A stretch of 64,000 nt of DNA from Burkholderiaceae bacterium (lineage in GTDB: Bacteria > Pseudomonadota > Gammaproteobacteria > Burkholderiales > Burkholderiaceae_D): positions 1 through 64,000 of the forward strand of contig JAGTRJ010000003.1 of NCBI GenBank assembly GCA_018261755.1, written 5' to 3'. The notes below the pieces were generated by a model. The model saw nothing but the letters and a program-made list of their open reading frames with translations, had not been told where the DNA came from and searched no databases. Shown here piece by piece: positions 16,979-25,980 of this stretch. Position numbers and translations under genes: made by a program. The stretch's first letter is position 1. Each line of letters starts with the position of its first letter.

Positions 16979-18976
16979 GTGGCATCCATCACATCAACGG
17001 GAATTGGCTCTAATCTGGATATCGAATCGATCATCACCAAACTGATGACCGCAGAAAGACAGCCAATCACTTCACTACAAACTAAAGAAGCCAGTTATCA
17101 GTCGAAGGTGTCTGCTTTTGGCACGCTGAAAAATTCGCTCTCCACTTTCCAGGCGGCCGTCAAAACACTTTCCAGCGCCAGCGCGTTCCGGGGAACGACT
17201 TCGTCCATCGCTGATTCGACCATAGCCACTGTTTCCAGCAGTTCTTCTGCCACTACCGGTTCGTATTCGCTGAAAGTCAGCAAACTGGCGCAGGCGCAAA
17301 CGTTGGTCGCAACTGGCCAAGCCAGCACCAGTGCAGCAATTGGCACAGGCACGATTACCATTTCCCTCGGTTCGGTTTCTTCCACCGATGGCAGCTATAC
17401 GTCAACATCATCAAAAACCATCACGGTTGACAGTTCGAACAATTCGCTTACCGGCATCCGCGACGCCATCAACGATGCAGGCCTGGGTGTAACGGCCAGC
17501 ATCGTCAATGACGGCAGCGGCACGCCCTATCGCCTGACACTGACAGCGAACAATACCGGCAGTTCGAACGTCATCAAGGTTTCTGCTTCTGACACCAGCG
17601 GCTCCGCTCTGTCAGATTTGCTGACTTACGACCCGGCCACAACTGGAACAAAAAACCTGAGCCAGACATCTGCCGCGCAGGATGCTGAACTCGAGATCAA
17701 CGGCATTGCGATCAAAAAGAGCAGCAATAGCATTACTGATGCAATCACCGGCGTGACGCTGAACCTGTTAAAGACCAACAGCACGACAACCAGCATTAGC
17801 GTTTCGCGCGACACCACTTCAGTAACCAGCGCAGTCAACAATTTTGTTTCCGCCTACAACACCATCAGCAATACGCTGAAGCAGGCGATGGCGTACGATG
17901 CAGATACCAAAACGGCGGCCATCCTGAACGGCGAATCCAGTGTGCGCTCGATTCAGACACAGCTTCGTGCTGTGTTAAATACACCAATTGAGGGCGGCGC
18001 AAGCGCGCTCACTCTCTTGTCGCAGGTCGGTGTCACCACGCAGAAGGATGGTACGCTTTCAGTTGACAGCACCAAATTGCAGAAAGCACTGAGCACGAAT
18101 TTCAACGATTTTGCCGGCCTGTTCGCGGTCGCCGGCAAAACCACTGATGCACAGATCTCATTCACCGACTCGACCAGCAAAACCAAAGCTGGCAATTATG
18201 AGGTTTTTGTTACCAGCCTGGCAACGCATGGCAACATCACTGGCGCCAGCATTACCGCCCCGGTGACCATCGGCAGCAGCAACAATACGATGACGGTGCA
18301 ACTGAATGGCACTTCGGCTGAAATTACGCTGGCCAGCAAAACATACGCAAGCCTTGATGATCTGGCAGCCGAAATACAGTCGGAAATCAATGGCGCCTCG
18401 GCTTTTTCGTCTGCCAGCGCAACCGTAAAAGTTACCGCCTCTGCCGGCAAGCTGACGCTCACGTCGGATCTCTACGGCTCATCCTCGACCGTCAGTTTCG
18501 GTGGCGGTTCCGCGCTGACTACCCTCGGCTTATCGGAGGCGACTGCTGTCGCCGGTGAAAATGTGAAGGGAACGATCAACGGTGTTGGCGCCACCGGTTC
18601 CGGCCAGGTTCTGACTGGCGCATCCGGCGACGCGTCAGAAGGCATCAAGATAACTGTGTCCGGCGGCAGTGTGGGGGTTTCCCGTGGCACCGTTAAATAT
18701 TCGCAAGGTTATGCAGACCGGTTCAACAAACTGGTTGATGACCTGCTGGATGATGATGGTGCGATTACCTCACGGACGAAAAATCTGAATTCGATTATCA
18801 AGCGCCTTGAGGATGATCAGGAGAAGTTGAGTGCGCGGATGACCACTATTGAGAAACGTTACCGCGCCCAGTTCACGGCACTTGACACACTGATGAGCAG
18901 CATGAGCACAACGAGCAGCTATCTGACGCAACAGATCACGGCGCTCCAGAATCTAAACAAGCAATCCAGCAATTAA
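16979..18976 (+). CDS. fliD: Flagellar filament cap protein FliD (HAP2)
   Basis: FliD caps the filament and guides flagellin polymerisation. The 665-residue protein starts with GTG after GGGAG (MASITSTGIGSNLDIESII, the conserved N-terminus). It has FliD N- and C-terminal domains and a long Ser/Thr-rich middle. The C-terminal coiled coil (about 570-660, LNSIIKRLEDDQEKLSARM-type) drives oligomerisation. It is longer than the E. coli protein (about 470), the extra length being in the central region. It heads the fliD-fliS-fliT group behind a perfect sigma-28 promoter. Confidence 0.95.
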   Translation: MASITSTGIGSNLDIESIITKLMTAERQPITSLQTKEASYQSKVSAFGTLKNSLSTFQAAVKTLSSASAFRGTTSSIADSTIATVSSSSSATTGSYSLKVSKLAQAQTLVATGQASTSAAIGTGTITISLGSVSSTDGSYTSTSSKTITVDSSNNSLTGIRDAINDAGLGVTASIVNDGSGTPYRLTLTANNTGSSNVIKVSASDTSGSALSDLLTYDPATTGTKNLSQTSAAQDAELEINGIAIKKSSNSITDAITGVTLNLLKTNSTTTSISVSRDTTSVTSAVNNFVSAYNTISNTLKQAMAYDADTKTAAILNGESSVRSIQTQLRAVLNTPIEGGASALTLLSQVGVTTQKDGTLSVDSTKLQKALSTNFNDFAGLFAVAGKTTDAQISFTDSTSKTKAGNYEVFVTSLATHGNITGASITAPVTIGSSNNTMTVQLNGTSAEITLASKTYASLDDLAAEIQSEINGASAFSSASATVKVTASAGKLTLTSDLYGSSSTVSFGGGSALTTLGLSEATAVAGENVKGTINGVGATGSGQVLTGASGDASEGIKITVSGGSVGVSRGTVKYSQGYADRFNKLVDDLLDDDGAITSRTKNLNSIIKRLEDDQEKLSARMTTIEKRYRAQFTALDTLMSSMSTTSSYLTQQITALQNLNKQSSN

Positions 18977-18994
18977 TATTCGGAAGGACATGTC

Positions 18995-19477
18995 ATGTTC
19001 GGAACAGCTAAATACGGCGTCAATGCCTACACCAATGTCGGGCTTGAAACAGGCGTCGCGGCGGCCAGCCCGCACAAGCTTATCGTGATGTTGTATGACG
19101 GTGCGCTGACTGCGCTGTCATCGGCGCAGTTGTACATGAAGGCAGGCAACATCCCGGAAAAGGGCAAAGCCATATCGAAGGCTATCCTGATCATCGACAG
19201 CGGCCTGCGTGCCAGCCTCGACAAGAAAGCTGGCGGACAAATCGCGGAAAATCTGGATGCGCTGTATCAGTACATGAGCGACCGATTGCTGGAAGCAAAC
19301 GTCAAAAACAGCATTGAACTGCTGGAAGAAGTACAAAAGCTCCTGCTTGATCTGAAAAGTGCATGGGATTCGATTGCAGAAAACGGTGCACAGCCGCAGG
19401 CTGCGCCAATGGCAGAGAAGGTTCCTGTTTACGATATGCTGTCACCGCGCGCTGCGTCCAGTTTGGCGAGGGCTTGA
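18995..19477 (+). CDS. fliS: Flagellin export chaperone FliS
   Basis: FliS binds the disordered flagellin C-terminus and prevents early polymerisation in the cytosol. The 160-residue protein is nearly all helical, with family signatures near the N-terminus (YGVNAYTNVGLET, ASPHKLIVMLYDGAL). The last 25 residues are Ala/Pro-rich and look unstructured. It starts 18 bp after fliD with GGAAGGA before its ATG, and its TGA is immediately followed by fliT. Confidence 0.95.
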   Translation: MFGTAKYGVNAYTNVGLETGVAAASPHKLIVMLYDGALTALSSAQLYMKAGNIPEKGKAISKAILIIDSGLRASLDKKAGGQIAENLDALYQYMSDRLLEANVKNSIELLEEVQKLLLDLKSAWDSIAENGAQPQAAPMAEKVPVYDMLSPRAASSLARA

Positions 19478-19825
19478 ATGATCATGACCAATGCGAAAAT
19501 CATTGACCTGTATGAACAGGTGGCGGAAATCACCGAACAAATGCTGGCGGCGGCCCGTGTCGGCGACTGGGATTCGCTGGTGGCGCTGGAATCGCGCTGC
19601 GCTACTCATGTCGATACGATCAAGGGTGGCGGTGATTCCAACACATCGCTGACGCCGGTTGCGCGCGAGAAAAAAATCAGCATCATCAAGAAAATTCTGG
19701 ATGATGATCGGGAAATCCGCGCGATCACCGAGCCGCGCCTGGCGCAATTGTCCGCGCTCATTGGCACTTCTCAAAACGAACGCCAGCTTCGCCAGGCTTA
19801 CGGCGCGAATAACTCGACTGGCTGA
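19478..19825 (+). CDS. fliT: FliT-like flagellar chaperone
   Basis: FliT is the export chaperone for the cap protein FliD. The 115-residue helical protein follows fliS without a gap, the standard fliD-fliS-fliT order. The sequence is weakly conserved, as is usual for FliT; YEQVAEITEQMLAAARVGDWDSL resembles the family's first helices. Identity rests on position, size and helical character. Confidence 0.8.
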   Translation: MIMTNAKIIDLYEQVAEITEQMLAAARVGDWDSLVALESRCATHVDTIKGGGDSNTSLTPVAREKKISIIKKILDDDREIRAITEPRLAQLSALIGTSQNERQLRQAYGANNSTG

Positions 19826-19830
19826 CCGCG

Positions 19831-21102
19831 ATGATGCTGCGGTCCGATGCTACCGGCATCCGGCCTGTCATTCAGGCCGAGTTGCTGACCTCGACCGCGC
19901 CCGTTTCCAGCCCGAGTCTGGATGCGTTCAACCGCCTGATGCAGGTTTCCATCGGGAAGCAGTTTCAGGCGGAAGTGATGTTGCGCCAGAACGACGGTTC
20001 CTATCTCGTCCGCCTAGCCAACACCACTGCCCGCATGGCATTGCCGGAGGGCACTCAGGCCGGCGACACGGTTTCGCTCACGCTCGTTGCCGCCGCCCCC
20101 CGCCCCACCTTTCTGCTCGGTGAAACAACTGTCAATGCAACCCCGCTCCCGGGGCAGCAAACAGCCGCTGCCGGCTTGCTAATCGATAACCTGCCGCCGG
20201 GAGCAAAACCGGATGAAGCGGAACAAGCAGACGGCGGCGACTTGGGGCTTGGCAATGCCGGCGGCAACAAGGCAGGCCGATCGATAGTCGATGATGCCGC
20301 CATTGCTGGCGCCAGAACAAGCCAGATTGCCAAAACGGCGACAACCGTAGCAGCCACAGCCAATCAGCCGACAGATCCGGCTTTCACCAGCACGATAACG
20401 ACTTTAAGTTCGACCGGCCGGCTGATTGATTCTTTGCTGCACGCCAGCGAGCAGGGCAACATGCCGGCCGGCATCACGGGCAAGATGGCTATTGTTTCTT
20501 CTCCAGATGTTGCTCCGACCAAACTGGCAGAAGCAATGCACAAGACGCTCGAATTCAGCGGTTTGTTTTATGAGTCGCACGTTGAGGAATGGGCGAATGG
20601 CAAGCGTGCGGCAGAGGCGCTGGCCAAGGAACCTCAGGCACAATTGTCGGCAGAGAAAGCATCCCTTGCCGGCCTTCAGGCATCAACCGGTTCGGCCCAG
20701 AATCCAGATGCGTCAGCGCAAGCAGCCATGCTGAACAGCGATGCCGCGCATCTGATCAGAATGCAGTTGAACACGCTGGAAAACCGCCATGTCGTCTGGC
20801 AGGGTGAGCTTTGGCCCGGCCAGCATTTTGAGTGGGAAGTCAGCGATGAAACGCCGCAGCGGCAGGAAGCCGCGGAAGCTGCGCCTTCATGGCGCAGCCA
20901 AATGCGTTTCGAACTGCCTGCGCTTGGCACCATCACTGCTTCGCTCGTGCTTGCCGGCGGCCATGTTCAAGTGCAGTTGCGTACCGCAACCGAAGAAGCG
21001 GCGGCGGCCATCCGCCCGTATGCCGGCGATCTGGCCAGCGCACTGGACGCCGCCGGTTCCCCGCTCGATTTGCTGACGGTGAAGCAAGATGGAACAGCCT
21101 AA
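19831..21102 (+). CDS. FliK-like flagellar hook-length control domain protein
   Basis: The 423-residue protein has an N-terminal domain (about 1-95) resembling the OB-like start of FliK relatives, an Ala/Thr-rich linker, and a C-terminal FliK-type domain (about 325-420: RFELPALGTITASLVLAGGHV). It is distinct from the true fliK at 28593 and lies between fliT and a gene for a lone FlhB C-terminal domain. Proteins of this kind beside FlhB-like genes are seen in other betaproteobacteria, and their job is not settled. Confidence 0.75.
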   Translation: MMLRSDATGIRPVIQAELLTSTAPVSSPSLDAFNRLMQVSIGKQFQAEVMLRQNDGSYLVRLANTTARMALPEGTQAGDTVSLTLVAAAPRPTFLLGETTVNATPLPGQQTAAAGLLIDNLPPGAKPDEAEQADGGDLGLGNAGGNKAGRSIVDDAAIAGARTSQIAKTATTVAATANQPTDPAFTSTITTLSSTGRLIDSLLHASEQGNMPAGITGKMAIVSSPDVAPTKLAEAMHKTLEFSGLFYESHVEEWANGKRAAEALAKEPQAQLSAEKASLAGLQASTGSAQNPDASAQAAMLNSDAAHLIRMQLNTLENRHVVWQGELWPGQHFEWEVSDETPQRQEAAEAAPSWRSQMRFELPALGTITASLVLAGGHVQVQLRTATEEAAAAIRPYAGDLASALDAAGSPLDLLTVKQDGTA

Positions 21103-21397
21103 ACCACCGATCAATGCCGTTGCGCTGGCTTACCACGCCGGAGATCTGGCGCCCAAGGTGGTGGCGAAGGGGCGCGGTTTAATCGCCGATGAAATTATCC
21201 GGCGCGCCCGTGAGCATGGCATCCATGTGCATGAGTCGCGTGAGCTGGTGGCGCTGCTGATGCAGGTCGAACTCGATAAAAATATCCCGCCTGCTCTGTA
21301 TCGCGCAGTAGCGGAACTGCTGGCATGGCTATATCATATCGAATCGGAACAGCATGGCACCAAGAAACCCATCACGCCTCCGAATGTTGTTCGCTAG
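21089..21397 (+). CDS. FlhB-like C-terminal (substrate-specificity switch) domain protein
   Basis: The 102 residues match only the cytoplasmic C-terminal domain of FlhB/YscU proteins: AVALAYHAGDLAPKVVAKGRG, then ADEIIRRAREHGI and VELDKNIPPALYRAVAELLAW. No membrane segments are present. The NPTH autocleavage motif that would precede this part in FlhB is absent. It overlaps the end of the FliK-like gene by 14 bp, so the two are probably co-translated. By analogy it may bind FliK-type proteins and modulate export switching, but this is inference. Confidence 0.85.
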   Translation: MEQPKPPINAVALAYHAGDLAPKVVAKGRGLIADEIIRRAREHGIHVHESRELVALLMQVELDKNIPPALYRAVAELLAWLYHIESEQHGTKKPITPPNVVR

Positions 21398-21423
21398 GCT
21401 TGCTATCGTTTCATTTGACAAAC

Positions 21424-22170
21424 ATGAACTATCTCCGTTCCATCGGCATTGAGGATCTTGGCCCCTATCAGGTGCATTCGCGCCGGGAAATCATCATGCT
21501 GCTGCAAGGCATCAGGGAATCGAAGCAGCTCGTCAGAATGATTTTCAACAATGGTTCGGAAGCCATCGTAACCACCATTCTGGAAATCGATGGCGACTCG
21601 GATCGGGTATATATTGATTGCGGCCCGGAGCGTGCGCAAAACCAGCGCATCGTCGATAGCGACAATGTTTCGTTCGATACCAGTCTCGACCGAATCCGCA
21701 TCGTATTTTTCACCACCAGCCTCGACGGTTGCATGCATGATGGCAAGCCCGCGTTTTATTTTTCCCTTCCGTCCAGCCTGATCCGCCTGCAACGGCGTGA
21801 AAACTATCGCATCCGCACGCCGCGCAGCTCGGTCGAACTGTTTCTTGAAACCGAGGAAGGCGGCAAGCAGAAATTCTCCGCTTATCTGCACGACATCAGC
21901 GCCGGCGGCATCGGCCTGCTCGACGAACAGATGCTGCTCGATAACAGCTTCGGCTGCCTGTATACCAATTGCCGCATCACGCTGTCCGACAAGAGCGTGA
22001 TCGTCGCTGATTTGCAAGTGCGAAATTCGCAGGAAATTTCGCTGGCGAATGGCAAAAAAGTCCGCCGCATTGGCTGCCAGTTCGTGCAGATGTCGAACCG
22101 GACGATGGTCGAAGTCCAGCGCTACATCACGAAAATCGAACGCGAACAGAACGCGCGCACCATTTCATAA
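21424..22170 (+). CDS. ycgR: Flagellar brake protein YcgR (c-di-GMP-binding PilZ protein)
   Basis: YcgR slows flagellar rotation when bound to c-di-GMP. The 248-residue protein starts MNYLRSIGIEDLGPYQVHSRREI. An N-terminal YcgR domain (about 10-115) is followed by a PilZ domain (about 120-240) with the c-di-GMP signature RRENYR and the downstream DISAGGIGL. ATG 21424 gives the family-like N-terminus; longer in-frame starts have no support. It links the two GGDEF proteins of this window to motility, at least formally. Confidence 0.93.
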   Translation: MNYLRSIGIEDLGPYQVHSRREIIMLLQGIRESKQLVRMIFNNGSEAIVTTILEIDGDSDRVYIDCGPERAQNQRIVDSDNVSFDTSLDRIRIVFFTTSLDGCMHDGKPAFYFSLPSSLIRLQRRENYRIRTPRSSVELFLETEEGGKQKFSAYLHDISAGGIGLLDEQMLLDNSFGCLYTNCRITLSDKSVIVADLQVRNSQEISLANGKKVRRIGCQFVQMSNRTMVEVQRYITKIEREQNARTIS

Positions 22171-22271
22171 GCACGCCGCATCACTCGCCCCGCTGTCGTT
22201 GCTCTGTTCATTGGATGGCAGCTTGCGCTTGCAGCCGCTTGCCGGCGCCTCGCGGTTGGCTGTAAGTCCGA

Positions 22272-22387
22272 AATAACTGACCAGAATAGACGTTTCGGTC
22301 AGTTAGGCCGAAAAATATACTCTGGGCAGTATTTAAAAACAGCCAGAAAATACGAGGCCCGGCACAGTGGTTCTGCGATATACCCCC
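22272..22387 (+). repeat. 116-bp dispersed intergenic repeat, copy C (full length)
   Basis: It starts AATAACTGAC and ends TACCCCC, with no gaps against A, B and D. The hairpin-1 stem TTTCGGTC/GGCCGAAA keeps pairing through a G-U. It sits in the 482-bp gap between the convergent ycgR and fliE genes. The rest of the gap holds the 65-bp fragment at 22493-22557 and no gene I can support. Confidence 0.9.
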
Positions 22388-22492
22388 ACGATATTCGGTT
22401 ATATCGCATCTAACTGTTGAAAAAACGGAGGGCGCATGCGCGCATTGGTGATGGCTGCACTGTCATTCGAGCGCAAGCTGAAATCGTGTGCC

Positions 22493-22557
22493 GTGGTGTG
22501 TTGCTCATTTTGACGCCTGCATCTCACGATAACCGCCGCGGGGACCCAGCCTGCGCG
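22493..22557 (+). repeat. 65-bp degenerate repeat fragment, partner of 11597-11661
   Basis: It aligns without gaps to the reverse strand of 11597-11661, sharing GTGTGTTGCTCATT and GCATCTCACGA. A further short match (GGCGCATGC and CTGTCATTC) lies upstream in both. The G-rich tail (22555-22575) is not shared. Confidence 0.6.
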
Positions 22558-22652
22558 GGTGGGGGAGGAGGCGACGATGGTGACCGGTTCCTAGCAGCCA
22601 GACCGGCAGCCCACAACAGCCCGCTGTGACGCAGCCATCTTTTTGCGCCATC

Positions 22653-22991
22653 TCAAATGTTCATGTTCATGATGTCATGATAGGCGGTCACCAGCTTGTT
22701 GCGCGCCTGCACGGTCGCCTGGAACGAAATGTTGGCCTTCTGGATCGAAATCATCACGTCTGACAGATTCACGCTGTCGTCGCCGGCAACGAACTGCTGC
22801 CCCATTTGTTCCGCCTTGACCTGTGCATTGTTGACCTGATCCAGCGAGGTTTTCAGCACGCTGGCGAAATCCGTCTTGGCCGTGGTGGTCTTTTCCCCCT
22901 GCAACGGGGTAATCCTTCCCTGCGCAGTGGCGGCTGCGGCCCGCAACTGCGCCACCATCGCGTCTATCCTGCTGGCATCGATCGCACTCAT
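22653..22991 (-). CDS. fliE: Flagellar hook-basal body protein FliE
   Basis: FliE joins the MS-ring to the rod. At 112 residues it matches the family, with the conserved C-terminus (VNLSDVMISIQKANISFQA, VQARNKLVTAYHDIMNMNI given as landmarks). It is transcribed divergently from fliF, with 242 bp between them that hold no other gene. Its 3' end faces ycgR across repeat copy C. Confidence 0.95.
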   Translation of the reverse strand: MSAIDASRIDAMVAQLRAAAATAQGRITPLQGEKTTTAKTDFASVLKTSLDQVNNAQVKAEQMGQQFVAGDDSVNLSDVMISIQKANISFQATVQARNKLVTAYHDIMNMNI

Positions 22992-23233
22992 CGCAACTCC
23001 CTGTTATTCGTCTGCTTTCGTGCACACTTCTGACTTTTTTCAAAATCGGCAGCGGCAATTCCCACGGCAAGAAGTTATCATGTACGCCAGACGGCAGCCC
23101 CTCGAGGAGGCGGCAAAACATCGCTCTGTTCGTTCGATTGAAATTTACTCCAGCGAAGAAAATAGCTATCACGGCGAAAACCCGACAGGGCACATAATCA
23201 TCGCAATCGAACAGAAGCGCGCGGAGAAGAAAC

Positions 23234-24988
23234 ATGGCGACAGCAGGCGAACAGGCAACCGCACCGGTTTTCATGCCTGAAGCGGAAACAGGTGAACAAA
23301 ACGCAATCCAGCGGTTTATTGCATATGCCCGCTCGGGAGGAATGCGCACCTATTTCCTGATTCTTGGCATCGCGGCAGTGATCGGCATCATGGCCGCCAT
23401 CTGGCTGTGGAGCCAGAAGACGGAATACAAGGTGCTGTTCTCGAACTATTCCGACAAGGATGGCGGCGCCATCGTCACCGCCTTGCAGCAGATGAATGTG
23501 CCGTACAAGATCGCCGATACCGGCAATGCCATTCTGGTGCCGGACAAGCAAGTGCATGATGTCCGCCTGCGGCTGGCTTCGCAAGGCTTGCCCAAGGGCG
23601 GCGGCATCGGCTTCGAATTGATGGAAAACCAGAAGCTGGGCATTTCGCAGTTTCTGGAACAGGTGAATTTTCAGCGCGCACTCGAAGGCGAAATGGCGCG
23701 CTCGATCCAGTCCATCGGCGCAGTGCAGACCGCACGCGTTCATCTGGCGCTGCACAAGGCATCGGTATTCGTGCGCGAACAGCAAAAACCGACCGCTTCG
23801 GTACTGCTGAACCTGCATCCAGGCCGCTCGCTGGATCAGAATCAGGTCAACGCCATTGTCCATCTGGTCGCCAGCAGCGTACCCAGCCTGGTTGCGTCGA
23901 ATGTGACGGTGGTCGATCAGGCCGGCAACCTGCTCTCCGGTCCGGACAAGCCAAAGGACAACAAAACGCTGGATCCGTCGCAAATCCAGTATGTGCAGGA
24001 ATTGCAGCGCAATATCATCAAGCGGGTCGAATCGATCCTGACGCCAATTGTCGGCGAAAACAATGTGCGCGCGGAAGCGACGGCCGAAGTGGATTTCTCG
24101 ACCAGCGAACAGGCCGCTGAAACCTACAAACCGAATCAGCCGCCGAAAAACGACCCTGCCATCCGCAGCCAGCAAAGCTCGGAATCGCAAACCGTGGTGA
24201 GCAACGCCGCCACCGGTGTTCCAGGCGCATTGACCAACCAGCCGCCGGTGCCAGCCACCGCACCGATTACCCAGCAACAGCAGGCAGCACGCGGCGCTGC
24301 CGCCACCGCGCCCGGCGCGCGGCCGGGCACCGCGACCACACCACCGCAACCGATCAAGTCGCAAAAGGATGCCACCGTCAATTACGAAGTCGACAAAACC
24401 ATCCGCTACACCCAGCAGCCGATGGGCGGCCTCAAGCGCCTGACGGTAGCGGTCGTGGTCAACTACAAGAAACAGACCGACAGCGAAGGCAAAGTCGTGC
24501 TGGCTCCGCTGACCGAGGCGGAAAAGGTGCAGGTCACCGATCTGGTCAAGGAAGCGATGGGCTACAACAAGGACCGCGGCGATTCGCTTAACGTGGTCAA
24601 CAGCCCGTTCGCCTCCAAGGATGCCGCCCCGGAGACGCCATTGTGGAAACGGCCGGAAATGCTGGCACTGGCGCAGGAAGCCGGCAAATACATCCTGGTC
24701 GGTGCCATTCTGCTCTACCTCTTTTTCGCCTTCCTCAGGCCGATGATGAGGAAATTGCTGCCGCAACCGCCGAAGGCCGAAACTGTTCCGCCTGTCGCAG
24801 AAAAAACCGAAGGTGAAGGAGGCGAAGAAGGCGAGGAAGGCGAAGAAGATGCGATTGTCAGCCTGAGTGAAAAAGGCCAACGCCAGGGAGCGCGCAAGTA
24901 TGAAGACAATCTCGGCGCGGCCAAACAGCTGGCAAAACAGGATCCGAAAGTCGTGGCTAACATTATCAAGAACTGGGTGGAAGAATGA
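23234..24988 (+). CDS. fliF: Flagellar MS-ring protein FliF
   Basis: FliF forms the MS-ring in the inner membrane. The 584-residue protein has membrane segments at about residues 40-60 and 478-498. Between them lie the YscJ-like ring-building domain (SNYSDKDGGAIVTALQQM, LPKGGGIGFELM) and the FliF C-terminal periplasmic region. The cytoplasmic tail, which binds FliG, ends in a Glu/Gly-rich acidic stretch and then RKYEDNL...VVANIIKNWVEE. It overlaps fliG by 4 bp and leads the fliFGHIJK unit. Confidence 0.97.
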   Translation: MATAGEQATAPVFMPEAETGEQNAIQRFIAYARSGGMRTYFLILGIAAVIGIMAAIWLWSQKTEYKVLFSNYSDKDGGAIVTALQQMNVPYKIADTGNAILVPDKQVHDVRLRLASQGLPKGGGIGFELMENQKLGISQFLEQVNFQRALEGEMARSIQSIGAVQTARVHLALHKASVFVREQQKPTASVLLNLHPGRSLDQNQVNAIVHLVASSVPSLVASNVTVVDQAGNLLSGPDKPKDNKTLDPSQIQYVQELQRNIIKRVESILTPIVGENNVRAEATAEVDFSTSEQAAETYKPNQPPKNDPAIRSQQSSESQTVVSNAATGVPGALTNQPPVPATAPITQQQQAARGAAATAPGARPGTATTPPQPIKSQKDATVNYEVDKTIRYTQQPMGGLKRLTVAVVVNYKKQTDSEGKVVLAPLTEAEKVQVTDLVKEAMGYNKDRGDSLNVVNSPFASKDAAPETPLWKRPEMLALAQEAGKYILVGAILLYLFFAFLRPMMRKLLPQPPKAETVPPVAEKTEGEGGEEGEEGEEDAIVSLSEKGQRQGARKYEDNLGAAKQLAKQDPKVVANIIKNWVEE

Positions 24989-25980
24989 GCGATGCCGGCA
25001 TACAAAGAGCGGCAATTCTGATGCTGGCACTGGGCGCCGACGAAGCCGCCGAGGTGATGAAGTTTCTCGGCCCGCGCGAGGTGCAGAAACTGGGTGCAGC
25101 CATGTCGTCGATGAAATCGATACAAAGCGAGGAGCTGGAAGCCGTGCTGGAAAAATTCACGGCGGAAACGGAGCAGAATACGTCATTCGGCCTTGATTCA
25201 GACGAGTATATCCGCGACGTGCTGACCAAGGCGCTGGGGGATGACAAGGCAACGTCGCTGATCAACCGCATCCTCGGCACACGCGATTCCAGCGGCATCG
25301 AAAGCCTGAAATGGATGGATTCGCAATCGGTAGCTGACTTGATCCGAAACGAACATCCGCAAATCATTGCCACCATTCTGGTCCACCTCGAACGTTATCA
25401 TGCATGCGAAGTGCTGAACCACTTCACTGAACGGCTGCGCAACGACGTGGTGCTGCGCATTGCCACGCTCGATGGCGTTCAGCCGGCCGCGCTACGCGAA
25501 CTGAATGAAGTGCTGACCAAGCTCTTGACCGGCAACGAGAACGTGAAGAAAAAACCGATGGGCGGCGTGCGCACCGCAGCCGAAATCCTCAACTTCATGG
25601 GCGGCGAAAACGAGTCTTCGGTCATGGATAATCTGAAACGTCACGATTCCGACATGGCGCAGAAAATCATGGACGAGATGTTCGTGTTCGAGAATATCCT
25701 CGACATCGAGGATCGCGGCATCCAGACGATGCTGCGCGAAGTCCAATCCGAAACCCTCATCGTCGCACTCAAGGGCGCAAGCCAGGAACTGCGCGACAAG
25801 ATTTTCAAGAACATGTCGCAGCGCGCAGCCGAGATGATGCGCGACGATCTGGAATCGAAAGGCCCTGTCCGCCTGTCGGAAGTCGAATCGCAGCAAAAGG
25901 AAATCCTGCAGGTCGTCCGCCGTCTGGCCGACGAGGGTCAGATCGTGATCGGCGGCAAGGGAGAAGACACGTATGTCTAG
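24985..25980 (+). CDS. fliG: Flagellar motor switch protein FliG
   Basis: FliG is the torque-generating rotor protein. It binds FliF through its N-terminus and MotA through its C-terminal domain. The 331-residue length is typical. FliG-M/C landmarks are present: EHPQIIATILVHLE, GGENESSVMDNL, and the charged torque helix region LKGASQELRDKIFKNMSQRA. Starts with ATGA overlap on fliF and overlaps fliH by 8 bp. Confidence 0.97.
   Translation: MSDAGIQRAAILMLALGADEAAEVMKFLGPREVQKLGAAMSSMKSIQSEELEAVLEKFTAETEQNTSFGLDSDEYIRDVLTKALGDDKATSLINRILGTRDSSGIESLKWMDSQSVADLIRNEHPQIIATILVHLERYHACEVLNHFTERLRNDVVLRIATLDGVQPAALRELNEVLTKLLTGNENVKKKPMGGVRTAAEILNFMGGENESSVMDNLKRHDSDMAQKIMDEMFVFENILDIEDRGIQTMLREVQSETLIVALKGASQELRDKIFKNMSQRAAEMMRDDLESKGPVRLSEVESQQKEILQVVRRLADEGQIVIGGKGEDTYV

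Noticed and set aside
22992-23233. Sigma-54 or sigma-28 promoter between the divergent fliE and fliF genes
   Set aside because: Only partial GG-N10-GC matches were found, with no proper TGGCAC/TTGC elements and no FliA-type site.
23198-25030. A 610-codon open frame antisense to fliF
   Set aside because: Mirror of a long real gene with strong codon bias; the translation has no recognisable domain.
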